A stretch of 64,000 nt of DNA from Nibribacter koreensis (GCF_039541795.1 NZ_BAABGX010000001.1:992001-1056000), one strand, 5' to 3'. Shown: positions 16,086 to 23,078, counted from the first letter of the stretch. The notes: generated by a model from the letters alone, not told the origin. Translations and numbers: made by a program.

Positions 16086-16101
16086 GGTACGTGATAGGTA
16101 C
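16085..16101. promoter_or_regulatory. Candidate RHH operator: two AGGTAC boxes
   Basis: AGGTAC at 16085-16090 and again at 16096-16101 are spaced exactly 11 bp apart, one helical turn, immediately after the -7 element. Flanking TTGAG and CTCAA also give partial dyad symmetry. Arc/MetJ/CopG proteins bind such short tandem boxes, and an RHH protein is encoded 13 bp downstream, so autorepression is a reasonable inference. Confidence 0.4.
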
Positions 16102-16113
16102 TCAATACTTTAT

Positions 16114-16290
16114 ATGAAAAGCAAACCTCGAAAAAAGGCCTTTGTAAAAGCAGAAGTAGACCCGGTTTTTAAGGACAAGATTGGTAGAATAGTGACAGAG
16201 CGGGGCTTTATGAACGAGGCGGACTACATCCGTCACGTGTTAAGGCAGGACGCGCTCAGAGAGAATGGAAACGAAACTAAAGCCGCATGA
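16114..16290 (+). CDS. Ribbon-helix-helix (Arc/CopG-type) regulator
   Basis: A protein of 58 residues. A basic N-terminus (MKSKPRKKAFVKAEV) forms the likely DNA-contacting strand, followed by DPVFKDKIGRIVTERGFMNEADYIRHVLRQDALRE, the two helices of an RHH fold. It is the first gene of the rightward cassette and has its own promoter and two AGGTAC boxes upstream, so it probably controls the cassette. It overlaps the next gene by ATGA. An antitoxin of this fold is an alternative, but the following gene does not resemble a known toxin. Confidence 0.65.
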   Translation: MKSKPRKKAFVKAEVDPVFKDKIGRIVTERGFMNEADYIRHVLRQDALRENGNETKAA

Positions 16291-16448
16291 AACCACTAAC
16301 AATCAATTGGATACTTGCCTTTATGGCAATAGGCCTGAGTGTTTTACAACAATGGGTCAAGAGCCCGATAATCGTACTGTGCTGTGTTGTGATTTTCTGC
16401 ACTCAGTGCCTGGTTATGGTTATTGGCAAATCCCATAAAGACCAATGA
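16287..16448 (+). CDS. Micro membrane protein, cassette gene 2
   Basis: A protein of 53 residues, nearly all hydrophobic, with two probable membrane helices (about 8-22 and 28-45) and several Cys (VLCCVVIFCTQCLV), ending in a charged tail (KSHKDQ). It overlaps the RHH gene by ATGA, so translation is probably coupled. No family recognised; a toxin-like or superinfection-blocking membrane peptide is possible but unproven. Confidence 0.5.
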   Translation: MKPLTINWILAFMAIGLSVLQQWVKSPIIVLCCVVIFCTQCLVMVIGKSHKDQ

Positions 16449-16449
16449 T

Positions 16450-16560
16450 ATGAGAAGACTGTTACAGAGTGATCGCACCAAGGCGGTGCTGGCCCTTTTG
16501 GCGTGGGCGGGGCTGATAGGCGGGCTGGTGAGCCTGTGTAGGATGGCATTAACCACTTAA
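16450..16560 (+). CDS. Micro membrane peptide, cassette gene 3
   Basis: A peptide of 36 residues: basic start (MRRLLQSDRTK) followed by one helix (AVLALLAWAGLIGGLVSLC). It starts one base after the preceding stop. Its size, charge distribution and tight packing argue for a real gene; function unknown. Confidence 0.4.
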   Translation: MRRLLQSDRTKAVLALLAWAGLIGGLVSLCRMALTT

Positions 16561-16570
16561 CCCTGAGGAT

Positions 16571-16810
16571 ATGAGAAGAGAAGCGATACGCCCGTGGTTC
16601 AAGGCCGCGCTTTGGTTGATAGTGATAGGTGTTGTGTTCCTGTTTGGTGAAACATTGTTCTTCCTGTGGCGGGATGGCTACCATTACTATGCTGAGACCG
16701 CCGCCGAGAAACTATGCGATATGATTGGCAAGTCCATCTGCACGGCTGGGAATGTTGTGGCCTTGATATGTATTGTACTTCTACCCTTTAGCAAACATGA
16801 CCCCGCCTGA
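16571..16810 (+). CDS. Small two-helix membrane protein, cassette gene 4
   Basis: A protein of 79 residues with a basic amphipathic start (MRREAIRPWFKA), a first helix (about 12-33, ALWLIVIGVVFLFGETLFFLW), a polar middle (YHYYAETAAEKLCDMIGK) and a second helix (about 57-73). Its start MRRE resembles the MRRLL of the preceding gene. It overlaps the next gene by 14 nt. Function unknown. Confidence 0.5.
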   Translation: MRREAIRPWFKAALWLIVIGVVFLFGETLFFLWRDGYHYYAETAAEKLCDMIGKSICTAGNVVALICIVLLPFSKHDPA

Positions 16811-16946
16811 CCGCTACCACTGGCAGGTTGACCCCGACAAGTCCCGCTTCTGGCAGGCCACGCCCACGGGCTGGGAGCTGGTGAGCTTCGGCCCGCGAAG
16901 ACCCATCGCCCGACTGAGACCCAAACAGAGAACCGTTAACAACTGA
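16797..16946 (+). CDS. Micro-gene, cassette gene 5
   Basis: A soluble basic peptide of 49 residues, YHWQVDPDKSRFWQATPTGWELVSFG and then an Arg/Pro-rich tail. The pattern of three Trp with a polar background suggests a small beta domain. The start lies within the end of the preceding gene. Not recognised. Confidence 0.45.
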   Translation: MTPPDRYHWQVDPDKSRFWQATPTGWELVSFGPRRPIARLRPKQRTVNN

Positions 16947-16949
16947 GAT

Positions 16950-17099
16950 ATGACAGAAGCAGAAACACTCTTAACCGCCATAGTCAGAGAAGAGGGCTAT
17001 GAAGACATTCAAGACTGGCTAATGAATGCCAGTACCTATAACCAAGAGGAGGTAATACTGACCGCTATGAAGGAATATGCCTTCCTCAAGCAAACCTAA
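16950..17099 (+). CDS. Micro-gene, cassette gene 6
   Basis: An acidic helical protein of 49 residues (MTEAETLLTAIVREEGYED; then STYNQEEVILTAMKEYAFLKQT) resembling small phage helical adaptors. It begins 3 bp after the preceding stop and overlaps the next gene by 23 nt. Not recognised. Confidence 0.45.
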   Translation: MTEAETLLTAIVREEGYEDIQDWLMNASTYNQEEVILTAMKEYAFLKQT

Positions 17100-17247
17100 C
17101 CCACCCCAGACGGCGCGGGAGCGGGAGGTGTACGGGGCGTGGGCCTCGTTCGAGTGGCTGCGGGGAAACCCTACCCCGCTCATGGAGCTGCGCCAACGGG
17201 AGCCGAGGCAGGGGGAACTGTTTGAACCGATAAAGAAGAAGAAATGA
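17077..17247 (+). CDS. Micro-gene, cassette gene 7
   Basis: A soluble charged protein of 56 residues, Pro-rich at the start and ending PIKKKK; the middle (ARERE then YGAWASFEWLRGNPTPLMELRQREP) is probably helical. GC content is higher than in its neighbours. Overlaps the next gene by ATGA. Function unknown. Confidence 0.45.
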   Translation: MPSSSKPNPPQTAREREVYGAWASFEWLRGNPTPLMELRQREPRQGELFEPIKKKK

Positions 17248-17468
17248 AGAACGAATTCACAATGCAAGACTTTGAGAAAGGCCTTATGCTGGCTGGCATA
17301 GTAAGACCAGCCACGCTAGAGGAGCTGAACCACCGGAGGATAGTTGCGGCGAATGAAAGTTTTGGCAAATGTCCTGACTCCTGCAATACATGCTGCCAGC
17401 AACTGCCAGAATGCGAGAATAAGCAACTGATAGAAAATGGGAGAGAAAAGTTAATAAACAACTATTGA
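17244..17468 (+). CDS. Small Cys-rich protein, cassette gene 8
   Basis: A protein of 74 residues. A helical N-terminal half (MQDFEKGLMLAGIVRPATLEELNHRR) is followed by a tight Cys cluster, CPDSCNTCCQQLPEC, which could bind a metal ion or form disulfides. The start overlaps the previous stop (ATGA). The Cys spacing does not match a zinc ribbon that I recognise. Confidence 0.5.
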   Translation: MKNEFTMQDFEKGLMLAGIVRPATLEELNHRRIVAANESFGKCPDSCNTCCQQLPECENKQLIENGREKLINNY

Positions 17469-17471
17469 TTT

Positions 17472-17561
17472 ATGGGAACAGCAATACTTGTAGCTATACT
17501 GATTCAATTGTGCATAATGCACACTACGCTTAAAAGGATAAATGAAAAGCTTGATAAATAG
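17472..17561 (+). CDS. Micro membrane peptide, cassette gene 9
   Basis: A peptide of 29 residues with one hydrophobic helix (TAILVAILIQLCIMHTTL) and a charged end (KRINEKLDK), starting 3 bp after the preceding stop. Layout resembles small phage membrane peptides. Reported on position and spacing only. Confidence 0.35.
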   Translation: MGTAILVAILIQLCIMHTTLKRINEKLDK

Positions 17562-17569
17562 TCACTGAT

Positions 17570-17761
17570 ATGGAACAGAATAAAGCGATTTTCACAACAG
17601 AGGACGGAGTTAAAATTTATGATGGAGATAAGTATTGGTGGCTTAGGGCTGACAACTCCATTCATGAGGGTAAAGCCTATAAAGGTATGATATTCAACGC
17701 TCCGCCAGATCATAGAAGGTACTCAACAATAGGAGCCGCCAAAAAAGCAATTAAAGCCTAA
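17570..17761 (+). CDS. Small protein, cassette gene 10
   Basis: A soluble protein of 63 residues, beta-rich at the start (IFTTEDGVKIYDGDKYWWLRADNSIHEG) and ending with a basic helix (STIGAAKKAIKA). This layout is common among small phage proteins of unknown function. It overlaps the next gene by one base (TAATG). Confidence 0.5.
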   Translation: MEQNKAIFTTEDGVKIYDGDKYWWLRADNSIHEGKAYKGMIFNAPPDHRRYSTIGAAKKAIKA

Positions 17762-17964
17762 TGCTATTCTATATCCTATCCAAAGCAGAAAAGCTCATTA
17801 CGGGAGTAACAGAGCAAACAGAAGACGGGTGGCTCACGTGCCTACCAGTTCACAACCCCAAGAACATAGACATAGAAGAGGAGAGCATAAAGGGTAGTGA
17901 GGTTTTTAACAACCCGAATTACGAGGTGAGCAAAGACCTTATAAATCTTGTCCAACAAGTATAG
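17761..17964 (+). CDS. Small acidic protein, cassette gene 11
   Basis: A protein of 67 residues. MLFYILSKAEKLITGVTEQTEDGWLTCLPVHN, then an acidic segment NIDIEEESIKGSE and a final helix. It is the last rightward gene of the first sub-block and ends 4 bp before the 3' end of the convergent minus-strand gene. Not recognised. Confidence 0.5.
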   Translation: MLFYILSKAEKLITGVTEQTEDGWLTCLPVHNPKNIDIEEESIKGSEVFNNPNYEVSKDLINLVQQV

Positions 17965-17968
17965 CCGC

Positions 17969-18289
17969 TTAACCCTCTCCCTTTCCCTTCAGCTCGTCCA
18001 GCCCCCGGTTGACGGCGCTCTCCACCAGCCTGAGGTTGACCGCCGCGGTGCTGAAGGCCGTGGCCACGGGGCTCAGCATCTCCTTATCGAAGCCGCCCTG
18101 CGTCAACAACGCCTCTATCCGCTCCAAATGCGCGGCCCCCTTCTTGATGAGGGCCAGGGCCTCCCCCATGTCCTGGGACGCGAGTTGCAGCGCGCTCATG
18201 TCCTCCCTAAGCGCGAAGTACTGCGCACGGGCTTCTGATTCTGGGTTTTCACTCTCGCCGTCTTTCTTGATTCGTTCGTTCCATGCCAT
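17969..18289 (-). CDS. Helical protein encoded inside the cassette
   Basis: A protein of 106 residues, almost wholly alpha-helical (ALREDMSALQLASQDMGEALALIKKGAAHLERIEALLTQ, then SPVATAFSTAAVNLRLVESAVNRGLDEL), so a coiled coil is likely. It is the only minus-strand gene inside the rightward cassette, convergent with the first sub-block and divergent from the second. A TACTTTTG promoter element ends only 4 bp before its ATG, so the message may be nearly leaderless. Function unknown. Confidence 0.55.
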   Translation of the reverse strand: MAWNERIKKDGESENPESEARAQYFALREDMSALQLASQDMGEALALIKKGAAHLERIEALLTQGGFDKEMLSPVATAFSTAAVNLRLVESAVNRGLDELKGKGEG

Positions 18290-18293
18290 GCGG

Positions 18294-18343
18294 CAAAAGT
18301 ACGGAATATCCCTTGCTTTTTGGTTGCTACATGACTACCTTTC
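18294..18343. promoter_or_regulatory. Divergent promoters within the cassette
   Basis: On the plus strand TTG (18313-18315), a 20-bp spacer and TACCTTTC (18336-18343) lead to the ATG at 18347. On the minus strand TACTTTTG (complement of 18294-18301) leads to the ATG at 18289, without a clear -33 element. Both messages would begin at or next to the start codon. Confidence 0.45.
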
Positions 18344-18346
18344 GCT

Positions 18347-18490
18347 ATGAAAAGCGTCACCGAGTACGCCGCTGAGATTGGCAAGAGCCGTCAGGCGGTG
18401 CAGAAGCAAATCAACATGGGCAAGCTCAACGCCAAGAAGGTGGGCGGGGTGTGGGTAATCTTAGGAAAGAAGGCCGATGGAGACAAGTAA
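18347..18490 (+). CDS. Small HTH protein (excisionase/MerR-like)
   Basis: A protein of 47 residues. MKSVTEYAAEIGKSRQAVQKQINMGKLNAKKVGGVWVI is a winged-helix DNA-binding domain of the excisionase/MerR N-terminal type. It is the first gene of the second rightward sub-block, directly after its own promoter, and overlaps the next gene by 14 nt. It could regulate this sub-block or act as a recombination directionality factor, though it is far from the integrase gene. Confidence 0.65.
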   Translation: MKSVTEYAAEIGKSRQAVQKQINMGKLNAKKVGGVWVILGKKADGDK

Positions 18491-18929
18491 TATAATCCTA
18501 AAGATATGGGACGAGGCTCATAGCACCTTGCTTGAGGACTATAGGAAGAAACGGGATGAGTTGAATGATAAGATAGCCTACATGGAGTCCATCACCCCGG
18601 CGCAGATGATGGAGACCGTCCTGTACAACTTACCACCCGAACCTGTGCCAGTGCCTTTTAATGGCGGCAAAATCCTCCCTAAGAAGGTAATATTCTTGCT
18701 TCTTCAAGAACGCAACAAACTGACAGACAGGGACACGTTTGTTGAAGAGTTTAGGAGACGGGGCGGGAAAGGTGGCATTGGCGCATCCCTGCACCGCCAA
18801 GTCAGCGTCGGACACCTGATAGCCTTTGAAACCGGGGGCGGAACGCGCTACAACCAGAACAACCCCCTTTACGGTCTTCCCGAGTGGTTCAACGAAGACG
18901 GCACACCCAAACCCGAATACCTGCCCTAG
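18477..18929 (+). CDS. Unknown phage protein, cassette second sub-block
   Basis: A protein of 150 residues. An N-terminal charged coiled coil (LEDYRKKRDELNDKIAYMESI) is followed by a Pro-rich link (PPEPVPVPFNGGK) and a domain with FVEEFRRRGGKGGIGASLHRQVSVGHLIAFE and YNQNNPLYGLPEWF. The second half looks like a small winged-helix or RNA-binding-like domain. This is the largest cassette product. No family is recognised. Confidence 0.5.
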   Translation: METSNIILKIWDEAHSTLLEDYRKKRDELNDKIAYMESITPAQMMETVLYNLPPEPVPVPFNGGKILPKKVIFLLLQERNKLTDRDTFVEEFRRRGGKGGIGASLHRQVSVGHLIAFETGGGTRYNQNNPLYGLPEWFNEDGTPKPEYLP

Positions 18930-18931
18930 CC

Positions 18932-19057
18932 ATGGCCTACGGAGACAGACGATACGACCGCGACCCGCGCCGCAACTGGCAGGGGCTGCTCTTCTTCGCC
19001 GCGATCATGGCCGTGGTGATTGCCGCCATGAAGCTGTGGGAGTGGCTGGGGTGGTAA
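18932..19057 (+). CDS. Micro membrane peptide, second sub-block
   Basis: A peptide of 41 residues: an Arg/Asp-rich start (MAYGDRRYDRDPRRNW) and one membrane helix (GLLFFAAIMAVVIAAM) ending in WEWLGW. It starts 2 bp after the preceding stop. The strong charge-then-helix design suggests a real membrane peptide; function unknown. Confidence 0.4.
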   Translation: MAYGDRRYDRDPRRNWQGLLFFAAIMAVVIAAMKLWEWLGW

Positions 19058-19076
19058 TATTTTAGTATATTGGACT

Positions 19077-19319
19077 ATGGAACATAACAACAAAATCACC
19101 CTAGACATCTCCGGTATCAACCCTAACGAAACCTTTATCAACACCTATAACAAGGATATAGAGGGTTCCATACAGGCCACGCACAGCGCTGAGAAGCCCA
19201 ACGTTCTGACCATTGCCGTGCAGGGGAAGAACGGCGTATCTACGTCTTTTGACCTTAGAAAGGAACAGGCCATCGAATGGCTGTCTAAGGCGCTGGCTAT
19301 TGCGCATGAGTTGATATAA
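19077..19319 (+). CDS. Small protein, last gene of the rightward cassette
   Basis: A protein of 80 residues, beta-rich at the start (NKITLDISGINPNETFINTYN) with a C-terminal helix (KEQAIEWLSKALAIAHELI). A TAATATTTTAG stretch 20 bp upstream may hold a weak promoter. The stop codon abuts the terminator hairpin of the minus-strand RNA candidate. Not recognised. Confidence 0.5.
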   Translation: MEHNNKITLDISGINPNETFINTYNKDIEGSIQATHSAEKPNVLTIAVQGKNGVSTSFDLRKEQAIEWLSKALAIAHELI

Positions 19320-19446
19320 GAAAAGCCCCGGTCTCCCGAGGCTTCCCGCGCCACACGATGGCCTGACGCCCTCCCGGCGTGCTAGGTGCTTGCCGCCAAC
19401 CCGTGGCAGGATAGCACAGATGCTTGCCTCCTTTCTGTAGTGAGAA
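19318..19446 (-). ncRNA. Candidate structured phage RNA with own promoter and terminator
   Basis: The 165-bp gap between the cassette and the MuF gene has no convincing coding frame but is dense in complementary arms. GTGCTA and TAGCAC (19379-19384, 19412-19417) enclose TGCC/GGCA; CGCC and GGCG (19367-19370, 19376-19379) form a second hairpin; and AGCCTCGG/CCGGGGCT with a GAGA loop (19324-19343, one mismatch) followed by TTTTCTT is a terminator on the minus strand. A good minus-strand promoter ends 6-7 bp before the expected 5' end. The product would be about 130 nt. No known RNA family is recognised. Confidence 0.4.
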
Positions 19447-19452
19447 GATGGT

Positions 19453-19483
19453 AGAAGATACGAAATTAACGTACTAAAATCAA
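19453..19483 (-). promoter_or_regulatory. Promoter of the RNA candidate
   Basis: On the minus strand TTG (complement of 19481-19483), a 20-bp spacer and TATCTTCT (complement of 19453-19460) match the Bacteroidota pattern. It lies just after the MuF gene stop and could drive the structured RNA or, by read-through, the protease and capsid genes. Confidence 0.45.
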
Positions 19484-19484
19484 G

Positions 19485-20234
19485 CTATTTAGGCTCATAA
19501 AGTGGCACGCACCGGCATTGGATGACTTCTGAGGCGGGGCCGGTCGGGTCGCCTGGGTGGTCTAGCTCCGCTCCCCCTACCTTGAACTTCCCGTTAAGGT
19601 CCACGGTCTGCCCATCTACGCCTATATGGCTACTCCGCACCCTAGAATCCCGCGTAGCGAGCCAAACTTTATTCAAAGCTAACCCTGTTGAACGTGCGCC
19701 TAAGGTAGATCCAGCGTTTGCGCTACCTATGATTTCCGTCCTCGCAATGACGGTGGCGCGAGTCTTGTTGATGCCCGCGAACTCATCCTTAAGCAGCTTC
19801 ACCGTGTTGGGGATGCTCAGACCCTCTCCCACGGCGGTCTCCAGCACGCTCCGCACCTTCTTCAGCGTGGTCTCGGTGATGCCCGCGATGCGCTCCCCGG
19901 CCTTCTCCAGGGCGAACCGGCGCATGAACCGCATCCATACCGACTCTTCGGCCTCCGCCTTGGTCAGGAAGTCCGTTTCGTGGCTCTTGAGGGCGCGGTA
20001 CTGCTCGCGGGCGAAGGCAACCCCCACCAGCGTGTACACCTCCACCATGGCCTCCTTAATGGGCTTCTCACTTAAGGCCTTCTCCCAGTCATTACCCTGC
20101 TCATAGGCGAGGATGACGGGGGCTATCTGCTTAGTCAGGGCTTGCAGGAAGAGGCGCTGGGCGCGTGCGTCAAAGCTCAGGCGCTTGCGGTCTGCGGCCT
20201 TCCACAGAAGGGTCTTGTGCTCTTCGGTTCTCAT
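19485..20234 (-). CDS. Phage Mu F-like head morphogenesis protein
   Basis: A protein of 249 residues. The C-terminal half carries the Mu gpF signature: TRATVIARTEIIGSANAGSTLGA, then KVWLATRDSRVRSSHIGVDGQTVDL, LDHPGDPTGPASEVIQCRC and a final PLYEP. The N-terminal half is helical, as usual for the portal-binding part. These minor capsid proteins associate with the portal and help start head assembly. It follows the portal gene with one small gene between them. Transcription past it meets the RNA candidate and the reversed cassette before the protease gene. Confidence 0.88.
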   Translation of the reverse strand: MRTEEHKTLLWKAADRKRLSFDARAQRLFLQALTKQIAPVILAYEQGNDWEKALSEKPIKEAMVEVYTLVGVAFAREQYRALKSHETDFLTKAEAEESVWMRFMRRFALEKAGERIAGITETTLKKVRSVLETAVGEGLSIPNTVKLLKDEFAGINKTRATVIARTEIIGSANAGSTLGARSTGLALNKVWLATRDSRVRSSHIGVDGQTVDLNGKFKVGGAELDHPGDPTGPASEVIQCRCVPLYEPK

Positions 20235-20235
20235 G

Positions 20236-20436
20236 CTAGTTTCTTTGGTGCTTGTAGCGTTTGGGCTTGCCTAGTATCACGGGCCTGCCCTTGTAGAAGG
20301 CCTCTATGTGGGTGCATCCCTTATTAAAGCCCAGCACGTCCTTAAAGGCCAGCATGACGCCGAACTCCACGCTGAAGGCGAAGGGACGCGGGTCCTGCGT
20401 GGTGTAGGGGATCATCTCAAAGGGCATGTATCTCAT
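20236..20436 (-). CDS. Small protein between portal and MuF genes
   Basis: A protein of 66 residues: a Pro/aromatic N-terminus (MRYMPFEMIPYTTQDPRPF), a middle strand (AFSVEFGVMLAFKDVLGF) and a basic end (LGKPKRYKHQRN). It lies one base from the MuF gene start and 12 bp after the portal stop, in the unbroken late operon. Unknown function. Confidence 0.55.
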   Translation of the reverse strand: MRYMPFEMIPYTTQDPRPFAFSVEFGVMLAFKDVLGFNKGCTHIEAFYKGRPVILGKPKRYKHQRN

Positions 20437-20448
20437 ACCTCAAGATAG

Positions 20449-21789
20449 CTATTTCTGGCCGTACTCGCTCACGCCCTTCTCCTTGAGCGCCTTCATCTCT
20501 TCTTCTATGTCGGTGGATCGGGTCAGGTCGCCAATGTCCTTGACGGGTATCAGGTTGTTGGGCACCATGTACAGGTCCATGTTGGGGTCCTCAGGCGTGC
20601 CCAGTATCTTCTGCTTGTCCTTGACCTTGATGTACCACGCCTTGTCTACCCACTCCGCCGTCTCCTTCTTGTTCTCCTGAAGGACGGATATGTCAGAGGT
20701 GTCAAAGTCCAGGTACAAGTCAGCCCCGTAGCGCGGCGTCAGCCACTCGTTCAGACCGTCTCTCCACTTGGAGCGTCTTGGCAGCACGCAGTTCATGTAG
20801 ACGCGCTTGTCTGCGCTGTCCAGGTTGTTGTAGGTGCTGCTCTCGTTGTCGTTTAACAACTGACTAGGGAAGCCGTCGTAGATGTTGCAGAGCTGTCTGA
20901 AGGAGTGTAGCATCCCGGCTAAGGTATTCAGTTCCACCGGAGAAAGCCCCAGGTCAATCTTACCCAGCTCCTTGGAGTGGAACACTACGGACCCGTTGCG
21001 GCCTATGCCGTTCTTCTGCTCCCATGAGCGCTTGAGCCCCACGGCCTGCTCTTCCGTCCACTGCACGTTTTCATTGTCCTTGGAGTACACGATGGCCTTC
21101 ACGCCCTGGTTCTTGTAGGACGCCGCCATGGAGTCGGTGCCGGCGTTGGAAAGGGATACCTGCCGGATGGCCGCTTTCAGGGGACTCATGCCGTACAGGT
21201 CTGAGCCTGCCTGCGAGGACGGGTTGAAGTTTTTGAAGTGCAGCACCTCTGCCTTGTCTATGCCCTTGCTGTTGTTCTGGTCAATGATGTACTTGTACCC
21301 ACGCACAGGCTCCATGGCGCCGCCGGACACGATCTGCACCAGGTCTGACTTGAGCACGCTCAGCTCGGTGGCCTTGCCCCGGTTGACGCCGCTCTCCAGC
21401 CAAGGGGCGTAGACGTAGCTGTTGCCCGTCACGTCCTCATACACGCTCATGGCGTGCAGGTCTAGCCCGTTTACAAGACTTAATAGCTCATGGTCCTCTA
21501 AGATGTCCCATGATTCGGTGCCGTTCTTCTTGTAGAGCTTCCACTTGACGTTGCGCTGGAGGTTCGCCCGGTAGTTGGTGATGGCGAAGACGTCCGCGTT
21601 GAGGTAGCCGCGCTCCAGGTACTCGTTGGCCTTGTCCTCCATCCAGACGGGCATGTCCACGCCCAGCATCTGGTAGAAGGAGCGGTCGAAGAGGTTCACC
21701 CCCATGGAGGATGCCGCCTTCTGGAGAAGGGGCAGGTCGTAGCCCTTGTGAAAGGGGTTGAACAATTGCAGTGTCTGTTTCAGGTTCAT
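20449..21789 (-). CDS. Portal protein (HK97 family)
   Basis: A protein of 446 residues, the 12-subunit ring through which DNA enters and leaves the capsid. It shows the family order: a helical wing (AITNYRANLQRNVKWKLYKK), VYEDVTGNSYVYAPW, VLHFKNFNPSSQAGSDLYGMSPLKAAIRQV, and the stem/crown region LRQLCNIYDGFPSQLLND-like segment (written FRQLCNIYDGFPSQLLND in the protein) followed by WRDGLNEWLTPRYGADLYLDFD. Its start overlaps the end of the large terminase gene by 4 bp. Length is typical. Confidence 0.92.
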   Translation of the reverse strand: MNLKQTLQLFNPFHKGYDLPLLQKAASSMGVNLFDRSFYQMLGVDMPVWMEDKANEYLERGYLNADVFAITNYRANLQRNVKWKLYKKNGTESWDILEDHELLSLVNGLDLHAMSVYEDVTGNSYVYAPWLESGVNRGKATELSVLKSDLVQIVSGGAMEPVRGYKYIIDQNNSKGIDKAEVLHFKNFNPSSQAGSDLYGMSPLKAAIRQVSLSNAGTDSMAASYKNQGVKAIVYSKDNENVQWTEEQAVGLKRSWEQKNGIGRNGSVVFHSKELGKIDLGLSPVELNTLAGMLHSFRQLCNIYDGFPSQLLNDNESSTYNNLDSADKRVYMNCVLPRRSKWRDGLNEWLTPRYGADLYLDFDTSDISVLQENKKETAEWVDKAWYIKVKDKQKILGTPEDPNMDLYMVPNNLIPVKDIGDLTRSTDIEEEMKALKEKGVSEYGQK

Positions 21790-23078
21790 ATCGTGAATAC
21801 TTTTTGTTGCTGGTTGGTTAACATGAGGTCTGTCAAGGCCCAGACCAGGGCGTCTACTCTGTCGGGGGACTTCTCTCCTTCGCCTGCGTTCCAGGTGGTC
21901 ATCTGGGTCTCTAGCTTGGCAAGGTTGCCGTAGTGCTTGACACGGCCCTGCTCATACAAGGCGACAACGGGTTCGGCCCTAGTCACCTTGCCCCTTGAGG
22001 CGTGGACGCTCTTGTATGATATGCTTTTATCTATGTTTCTAAGGATAGCCTCTACCATATCCCCGCCATTGTTGACCTCTGCCACCACGCGGTCTGCTTG
22101 GTGCTCGTTATAGGCTTTAATAGCTGTGCCGGCCATCACGTTCGGGGAATATGTGCCTGACAAGTCATCAAGCACGTAGGCTAGGTTGTCATAGCCCAGG
22201 CCGGCAACTATTATCCCGGTCTCATCTGAGTCTTTATTTGAGGTAACAGCAGGGTCAATTGCCACCACCACCCTCTTAAAGGGAGGCAGTGAGGTAACGC
22301 GGTTGCGGTCCAACAGGGACATCTTCCACAGCGCACCCTCAATGTCCTCCAGTATCTCGGCGTTGAGCTCCTGACGGCCTAGGCGCGTCCCTTCATACTT
22401 AGATATTACCGTGGTGAAGAACTTTGCCGCGAGGTTGGCTTTGTTCTCATAAGTTGTCCCTTTGGTGATGTGGGTGTTGGGATTCTTGGCCAGCTCTCTC
22501 ACTAGAAGCGTGGGCCTAGGGGTGGTGGTGACGATACACTGCGGATTATCTCCTAGGCGTAGACCAAACTGCAATTGGTCCCAGGCGTCATCGTAGCGCC
22601 ATGCGGCCAACTCATCCGCCCACGCCTTGTGGCACTGTGGACCCCTCAGGCGGTCGGGCTCATCGGCTGAGAAGATGATGGCCTTCGCCCCGTTGCTCCA
22701 CGTGAGGCGGCGCTTGGAGGGCTCGTAAACGGGCCTGTCGTTAGGGGGACTTATGTTGAGGATGCCGGACTCCCCCTCTACCATCACGTCCCTTGCATCG
22801 GAGGCGGTAGGGCCTACCAGGTGGATGATGGGGTTATCCTCTTTCCAGACGCGAACGGTCTCGGCCCCCGTCCTGGTCTTGCCGAAACCACGCCCGGCTA
22901 AGATAAGCCAAGTGTCCCAGATACCTTCGGGCAGGAGCTGCTTGTCCCTTGCCCAGAGCCCTTCCCAGTCATAAAGCAACAAAGCAGCTTCCGTTTCTGA
23001 AAGCTGCATGATCGCATCTTGTACCTCTCTGCTACTCCTTGTTTGCACCAAGTTTCGCAAGTAGTGCGGCTCTGGCAT
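21786..23078 (-). CDS. terL: Terminase large subunit
   Basis: A protein of 430 residues with an ATPase domain followed by an RNase H-like nuclease domain. Walker A is AGRGFGKT (residues 61-68) and Walker B ends in WADE (Asp155-Glu156). The nuclease domain has VVVAIDPAVT as its first acidic strand and SPDRVDALVWALTDL near the C-terminus as the last. It packages DNA into the prohead through the portal. The N-terminus overlaps the small terminase gene by 47 nt. The DNA end type (cos or pac) cannot be told from the motif alone. Confidence 0.94.
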   Translation of the reverse strand: MPEPHYLRNLVQTRSSREVQDAIMQLSETEAALLLYDWEGLWARDKQLLPEGIWDTWLILAGRGFGKTRTGAETVRVWKEDNPIIHLVGPTASDARDVMVEGESGILNISPPNDRPVYEPSKRRLTWSNGAKAIIFSADEPDRLRGPQCHKAWADELAAWRYDDAWDQLQFGLRLGDNPQCIVTTTPRPTLLVRELAKNPNTHITKGTTYENKANLAAKFFTTVISKYEGTRLGRQELNAEILEDIEGALWKMSLLDRNRVTSLPPFKRVVVAIDPAVTSNKDSDETGIIVAGLGYDNLAYVLDDLSGTYSPNVMAGTAIKAYNEHQADRVVAEVNNGGDMVEAILRNIDKSISYKSVHASRGKVTRAEPVVALYEQGRVKHYGNLAKLETQMTTWNAGEGEKSPDRVDALVWALTDLMLTNQQQKVFTI

